Positions 58,573-64,000 of a stretch of DNA of 64,000 nucleotides are shown here, piece by piece (position 1 is the stretch's first letter; each line of letters opens with the position of its first letter). The position numbers and the translations under genes are program-made. The stretch is from Epiperipatus broadwayi. Its lineage: Eukaryota > Onychophora > Udeonychophora > Euonychophora > Peripatidae. The stretch is taken from positions 24,743,963-24,807,962 of the forward strand of contig JAQFVV010012394.1 of NCBI GenBank assembly GCA_028023455.1. Reading direction: 5' to 3'. The notes beneath the pieces were generated by a model. The model was not told the origin of the DNA and did no database searches. It saw only the letters and a list, made by a program, of their open reading frames with translations.

Positions 58573-58860
58573 TTACACAAACATTCATTCTGCCTTATCA
58601 GGCACTGAGAAGAAAGACCATGGTGTTTCTTGATCTTAAACTCAGAGGTAAAAAGCCAATAAACTCACCACGCTGGCTAATGCGTGTTGGTGAGCAGCCC
58701 ATCCATGTTCGTATACTATATGAATAAACATATAGTAATAACAGCTGCAACGACAAGAACGTATGGAGTGGACATTAGGAATTTGCCCTGCTCGGTTCCT
58801 TTAAGGCCTCCAAGAGGAATCAAAGGGTCTCCTTTCAGTTAATAGCAAACTCCTTTCTGC
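58573..58860 (-). mobile_element. 5' region of the RTE-type LINE
   Basis: Upstream of the ORF on the minus strand. Bases 58730-58815 recur at 781-860, showing they belong to the element (shared AATTTGCCCTGC and TTTAAGGCCTC). Relatively GC-rich. The true 5' end is not defined; 58815-58900 may still be element. Confidence 0.6.
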
Positions 58861-58899
58861 AGCCAGTTCTGGAAATAGCTGTGTGAAAAGGTGGTTGGC

Positions 58900-60690
58900 C
58901 AGTAGTAAGCATGTATTGGGTTATGAAAATTATTTTAAATTCTTTTAAATTTAATAGTATTATTTTTTTAAATATGCATGCATGTTTATAGGTAAGATAT
59001 GTAAAAGCATCTTACTTTGATTAAATAAATAAATAAAGATATGAATAAAACTTATAACATTCATTAAAATGAATTTTAATAGAGAAATTTAGTCCATATA
59101 AGGTTGCTTAAATTAAAGCAAAAGAGCTTGAAATAATTTTTTTTTTTTTTTTTTTTTTAAAAAAAAAAGATAATTTGATTAGATTTGTAGATAACAAAAA
59201 AAGTGAATCTACAAATCTGATTTGTAATTGTAATTAAATGACAAGAAAAATTCTCCAATTATATATTTTAATTACTAATCTATTGTGTATTTTTAATTTT
59301 AAAAGAAATGTAAAAGAATTTGTGAAGAAAAGATTAAAAGATGGAGGCATCACATTTTTTCATTATCACTGGACTGAAGGTTTTTTAAAAAATCAGTGTG
59401 GGTTTAATTATTGAAAAGAGAAGGAAAAACTTTTTTCTTTGTGTGAACTATAACCATGGCTGAAAATTATATTGCTGTGTTGGAAAATGCTCTGTTGTGA
59501 TTGATTAAATATAAATCATCCTTGCTGAAACAGAAACTTTTGATTTGTGTTATAATTTTTATTTGTTGATACAGCCACAGAAAATGCATTGCTGATTAAT
59601 TTTAAGTGTACTAGCTTGCCATAATTATGTAGCCATCTTCTGAAAACTGCCTGAGCTTGATTTTAATGCCATAATCTTGGACAAATTACAATGCCTATGA
59701 AGAATGTGTGCCCCTATCATTTTTTTACAACAAAATATTTAAATTGAACAAACTGGAAGCAGGAACATTACAAGTTTTTTTGTTCCCCATGCTGATCTGT
59801 AATGGATATTAAAAAATATATATAATAAGACTGTTCCTTTTTAAACTTTAACAAAAGAAAATAGAAATGACCTTAATAAATCAATATAATCGAATTATTG
59901 TATTCAAATTTATTCCAGATGTATTAGTCATTAAGTTATTTTTATCTGTTTATTTTTATATGTTTAGCTAGTATATGAATTTGTTCTAATATAATTATTT
60001 TTAACTTTGTATGTATGTGTGAATTAATTGTATCTGATAAATGGTTATCAATTTATATAATTCAAGTTGTCAATGCTATTTTATATAGCACCTTTCATTT
60101 CTAATGTTCACGTTAACACTTATCTGTTCCTTATTTATATAAAAAAACATTAAATTAGAGAGAATGTTCAACCACTGAGCAAATGTTTAATGTTATCGTG
60201 AATTGAGTGATTATAGAATTTGAAATTGGTCCATTCAGCATTGTTTTATTTTTTCACAAATGAAAACATTAACACTTTAGGAAAGCAAATACATGCCCTT
60301 TTATTTAAATCAAATTACTTCCGAGTGGTAATCCTATTTTGACTCACTGGTGTTGATTTTGTAAAAGTGATTGGGAAATATAACCCATGTTTTAGATTTA
60401 ATTATCTCCATTCTTATCTACTTTATCTATGACTCTATGAAAATTACTCTCATTAGTCATATTTAAAGATAGTCCCTGCAGGTTACTGGTATAACATATA
60501 TATATATACACACACACCCAAAGATCTGATGTTTATTTTAATAGTGGAATTATTAACAAAATTTGATGAAAATCTTCCAATATGTAACTTTAAACTTAAA
60601 TTATGTTATAACTTTGTAGTATTGGACCTTTAGATTTTTTTGTTGAAGTATTTTAGTAATTTATTTTGAATTTTTCTTTTTTTATTTTAG
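58900..60690. other. Intron or intergenic sequence before the anoctamin exon
   Basis: AT-rich, with a poly(T)/poly(A) junction at 59138-59169. No recognised repeat or exon. The exon's phase shows that it has upstream coding exons, which must lie to the left; none was found in the window. Confidence 0.4.
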
Positions 60691-60937
60691 CCGCCAAACT
60701 AATAGGTAAAAAATTTCCAAGTACAACCCGGCTAGTTGTTTCAAGCAAAATTTGGATGCATACCATTCCAACTCGTGATTGTGATGTGTTAATGACATTT
60801 CCTCCTAACACCAATGACCAAAGCCTTATGTGGCTTCTAGCACGATTACGTTCACGGACCCCTGAACTGGGTGTTCATGTAAGACATCATAGCAACAGCG
60901 GTGTATTCGGATTTTATTTAACAGCTTCTTATGAAAA
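60691..60937 (+). CDS. ANO8: Anoctamin-8-like (TMEM16H) internal exon
   Basis: A 247-bp exon between an acceptor with polypyrimidine tract (TTTTTTTATTTTAG at 60677-60690) and a donor GTGAGT (60938-60943). It begins at codon position 2 (upstream intron phase 1) and ends after codon position 2 (downstream intron phase 2). It encodes about 82 residues, including WMHTIPTRDCDVLMTFP, LMWLLARLRSRTPELGV and VRHHSNSGVFGFYLTASYE, which follow the cytosolic N-terminal region of ANO8 before the first membrane segment (animal ANO8 has the same order: W-M-T-P-CDVLMTFP, LLWLL, PEL..QVRHH, and an F..TA-YE ending). Anoctamins are ten-helix membrane proteins; ANO8 is known as a tether at ER-plasma membrane contacts. 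Only this exon lies in the window. The gene runs left to right and continues past the right edge. The AT-poor codons and intact frame show it is under selection. Confidence 0.85.
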
Positions 60938-60943
60938 GTGAGT

Positions 60944-61360
60944 TTAATATTTATATTTGTTTGTTATAAGTGTGTAAAAGTATTGAAAATTTACTGATAC
61001 AAACAGAAAACATTTTAATTTAGGCTTTTACCAAATTTGTCTTAAATATTAGAGATTTTTCAGAGATTTTTTTTTTCCATTAAATTCAATTTTTTTATCT
61101 TGAAAGCTGTAACTATGGCTTTTGTTTTGATTATTTATCTATATTTAATTTGCAAAGTTGATATTTTTTTAGATTAATTTCATTTTTCATATTTATATCT
61201 TTAGTAAATTTTGTAAACATATATATAAAGAAAATATAAAAAATAGAAAATAAATTTTCTTTGTATGTATGTATGTATGTGTGATATTAAAAAATATGAT
61301 TAAATGAAAAACATAAAAAGTTATTAATTAAAGCCTAAGATATGATTTTCACAATTAATA
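60944..61360. other. Intron sequence of the anoctamin gene
   Basis: AT-rich, with a (GTAT)n microsatellite at about 61263-61282. No further exon seen here. Confidence 0.4.
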
Positions 61361-61369
61361 AAAAATACA

Positions 61370-61500
61370 ATTGAGTGATTTATTGCTCTGGAAGATCATG
61401 GGATATTAAAGCACCAAACATATGGGTGATGAGTTTGCTTCATCCCAGGGATCTTTACTCTTGAGTTCATCTTTCTACTCATTGATTACTAATTTATGCT
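61370..61500 (-). mobile_element. SINE-1 copy, antisense, in the intron
   Basis: The reverse complement contains GAACTCAAGAGTAAAGATCC, CATATGTTTGGTGCTTTAAT and CCAGAGCAATAAATCAC, in the family order. Confidence 0.6.
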
Positions 61501-61639
61501 GATGAATTAATTGATATTTGTTTTCATTTCATGTGTTTGGAATATATTTAATAATTTAAATAAAATAATTAAAAAAATTAGTGTAATTTCAAACTTATTT
61601 CTTTCTGTTATTATATGGTTTTACCATGGGTGCTGATGT

Positions 61640-62215
61640 GATTTTTTTAAAATTCTGGCAGGAGTTTACTGGAATTATTTCTTATGCCATCTAGTGTAAG
61701 CTGTAGTAATCAATAGATGCCAGATAGTAGTGCTTAATAAATCCTTACCCAATGCTGTTTTATCCAAATATCCCCAGATTAATTTCTAGCTTATCACTTT
61801 CATCAGTGAGGATTTGGGAATTTTTTAAACGGATCTGTTAGAACCTTTTGGATTTAAAGCACCTTTCCTCTACCAGCCAATTTTTACTTTGTTATACTAT
61901 TAAACTACCTGCCCATATTGAAAAACTGTTAATTTATTCAATCCAAGCTTATATGATTGCATAATTATATAGATCTGAAAGTGTTTTATTTTCTACATAT
62001 TAGGGTGATGTTAGCTTTTTTGTAACCTTAACCATTTTTCTTCTTTGGGCAGAATTGGTACAGAACCAACAAGGCATCATATGATCAACAAAATATTGCA
62101 TGACTAGATGGCATAAAATAATGAAAATAAGAATTTGTTAATAAATAGCAGTGTGTAAGCTAAGGTCATGTGATGTCTTGTTGGTCATGTGATGTTTGTT
62201 TCCATTGAAAATTAG
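61640..62215. repeat. Foldback-related repeat (FB-B-like) in the intron
   Basis: Shares ATAAATCCTTACCCAATG, ATATCCCCAGATTAATTTCT with TATCACTTTCATCAGTGAGG, and ACTAGATGGCAT..GTCATGTGATGT with 37891-38240 and its flank. The region TCAATCCAAG..ATATAGATCTGAA resembles 51598-51640. The inverted arms (GCCATCTAGTGT near 61690 and ACTAGATGGCAT near 62102) mark the ends. Confidence 0.5.
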
Positions 62216-62219
62216 TTAT

Positions 62220-62940
62220 CAATCATATGATTTTTTTGTTGCAGATTTTTTGTAATTTAGTTGCATGTTTTCTCAATAGATTACATTTAAAATTATACAT
62301 ATATTGCTTTTGTGCAATGAATTTAGACTGTAATTGTCTATTTAGGCCAACATTAAACATAACTATTGGTTATCGAGATAAGTCTTGTTAAGTAAAAAAG
62401 ATTTTTTTTTTTATGAGAATGGTATATAATTGTTTTAATTAATAAATAATATTTTTAAATGCTGTTATTTTTATATATTCATATTTTGGTACCTTATATT
62501 TGAGATATTTGTGATTATAATGTAATATGTATATATAAAACCAATTGCCAACAGTTTACTGGGTATTATATATAATTTACATTACCTCCGCCATGATTTT
62601 AAACAAACCAATAAAATATAAACAGTATGTTGCCATAGTAACAGTATAATAAAGTAATAAATTGAAATATCTGTATCAAATATTGAATAAACACACATGT
62701 ACAAAATAATATTTAAATATATGGTACTTATGTATTACTTGGGTGGTTAAGATTTCACATACATATTAGTCTGGTAATATTTATTTGGAAAAATGACGGT
62801 CTATAACTTTATTTAATGGAAATGAAACAAACATGCATTTACGTTTTGTGTGAGAAATAATCTTCCAGCAAATAAATTTTTAACAATCTAAATTTATTAC
62901 AACTGGTAACCAAATCAAAAAGTAATAATAATATGCATAT
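62220..62940. other. No recognised feature (intron)
   Basis: AT-rich; no exon or repeat match. Confidence 0.3.
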
Positions 62941-62942
62941 AT

Positions 62943-63391
62943 TTATATTGGACTATTTCCATCATCTAAAAGCGTATTGAATGTCTTTAGAAAAATTTAA
63001 CAAGTACATTCAACTGTTAATAATAGCACATCAAACAGGTTAGTATATGCACAACGTTTCAACAAGTATTATTCTCTCCTCTTCTTCAGGTGTTGCTGGC
63101 CTACTGACTGTTGCCTTTGGCAGGATGGCCGTTGATTAGAGCGTTATCTTAAAATTCAATAATCAAGAATCTAAGGACCCAGGTTCGAATTCCATGCTAG
63201 TACTGTCACTGGTCAGGCCAGCAACACCTGAAGAAGAGGGAAGAATAATACCTCTCAAAACGTTGTGCATATACCAACCTGTTTGATGTGCTATTATTAA
63301 TAGTTGAATGTATTTGGAATATTTAAATAAAGTTAAATTTTTCTAAAGACATTCAATACGCATATTAGATGATGGAAGTAGTCCAATATAA
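62943..63391. mobile_element. Palindromic element with a tRNA-like centre
   Basis: The left arm 62943-63102 (TTATATTGGACTATTTCC ... CTTCAGGTGTTGCTGGCCT) and right arm 63215-63391 (AGGCCAGCAACACCTGAAG ... GTAGTCCAATATAAA) are near-perfect reverse complements; the right arm has about 17 extra bases near 63310-63330. The 112-bp centre reads like a tRNA: TGGCCGTTGATTAGAGC (63126-63142, A-box/D-arm-like) and GGTTCGAATTCC (63182-63193, B box). The right arm holds CCTGAAGAAGAGG..AAAACGTTGTG, a motif common in terminal regions of some animal retroelements. No ORF. It sits inside the anoctamin gene. Confidence 0.7.
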
Positions 63392-63399
63392 AAATACAA

Positions 63400-64000
63400 T
63401 TAGAGCACCATCATCACAAACCTTCAGGAAAACACTAATATGCGTATATTTAATCACTGCTGTGAACCGAACTTTCTTACCTCGAATCCCGTTCCATTAT
63501 AAATGCTTATTCTCTTACGACAATGCTGATCGAAATACCGACATTATTTTTCAAATTGTGAATATAAATTGTGATATCATGGTCGTAAAGCAGCAAAACC
63601 ACCATTTTGACTAATAACTTTCTCCTCATTAGAATATTATTTAATATTCACATACAAAATTGATTCACTTTCTTTTCAGAAGATTGTGAATGTCTTTAAT
63701 TCGATCTTTGCATGCACATTTGTTTATGCCAGTGACTTTCATCACCACCAGACTAATACGACTAATAATTTAAGTACCAAATGTATATTTATAAACCTCC
63801 AGCAGGAAGTAGACAACTACAAGTAATATCTTTGAAAACGCAATCAATCTTTTTATTTTTATTTTTTTGAATATGCATTTAATAAAATTATGTTGGGAAA
63901 AAAACAAATCCTGTTTTTAAAGCAAAAACATAAAAACTATAAACAGAAGAGGGTTAAGAAATTGTTATTTTTCTAAAGTTTTTTTTTAAAAAAAAGAAAA
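63400..64000. other. No recognised feature (intron, to window edge)
   Basis: An 81-codon open frame at 63369-63614 has no recognisable domain and starts inside the palindromic element, so it is not supported. The rest is AT-rich. Confidence 0.3.

Noticed and set aside
63115-63215. A functional tRNA gene
   Set aside because: A and B boxes are present, but the acceptor and anticodon stems do not form a clean cloverleaf by eye and the sequence lies in the middle of a palindromic repeat.
1-64000. CRISPR arrays, bacterial operons, rRNA genes
   Set aside because: No spaced identical repeats, no ribosome-binding sites or operon-like gene packing, and no rRNA core sequences; the window is eukaryotic.

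Overview
The window is AT-rich animal nuclear DNA (about 70% A+T or more by eye). It is almost entirely intergenic or intronic and packed with decayed transposable elements. The only host coding sequence I can defend is one 247-bp exon on the + strand at 60691-60937. It has clean splice signals and encodes an N-terminal part of an anoctamin-8 (TMEM16H)-like protein. Everything from there to the right edge would be intron of that gene; its other exons are not in the window. Intron-bearing genes, RTE-type LINEs, tRNA-derived SINEs and hammerhead-ribozyme repeats point to an invertebrate metazoan with a large repeat-rich genome (a mollusc or chelicerate is plausible). The sequence does not settle the lineage.

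Layout. 0-12.6 kb: fragments of an RTE-like LINE (always minus strand), a tRNA-derived SINE (called SINE-1 here) that occurs singly, as a trimer (6991-7375) and as a tandem array of about 11 units (2555-3895), a second class-II-tRNA-like SINE (SINE-2), a foldback element (7445-8315), a hAT element with a BED-zinc-finger relic (10069-10560), and a 174-bp tandem duplication split by a short RTE insertion. 12614-21328: a nearly complete minus-strand LTR element with unusually long LTRs (about 2.5 kb each) and a 3.6-kb interior that encodes no polymerase. It carries only a coiled-coil ORF and an overlapping lysine-rich repeat ORF. 21.3-41 kb: two more non-autonomous hAT elements, inverted-repeat (foldback/MITE) elements, LINE 3' ends and a small repeat family containing a hammerhead ribozyme. 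41.7-45.8 kb: a decayed LINE (LINE-B) followed by a 5'-truncated LINE with a frameshifted reverse transcriptase (LINE-C). 46-56 kb: foldbacks, LINE-B 3' ends, another hAT-like element and long stretches with nothing recognisable. 56.7-58.9 kb: the 5' half of an RTE LINE with an intact endonuclease, cut off inside the RT at an exact 108-bp tandem duplication. 59-64 kb: the anoctamin exon and its introns, including a palindromic element with a tRNA-like centre.

The most interesting items are the hammerhead-ribozyme repeat family (best copy 41090-41152, relatives at 30549-30616 and 1755-1825), the polymerase-less long-LTR element whose two ORFs look like one protein split by a -1 frame change, and the tandem SINE array. 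All calls were made by reading the sequence; no database search was run, and family names follow motif recognition only.
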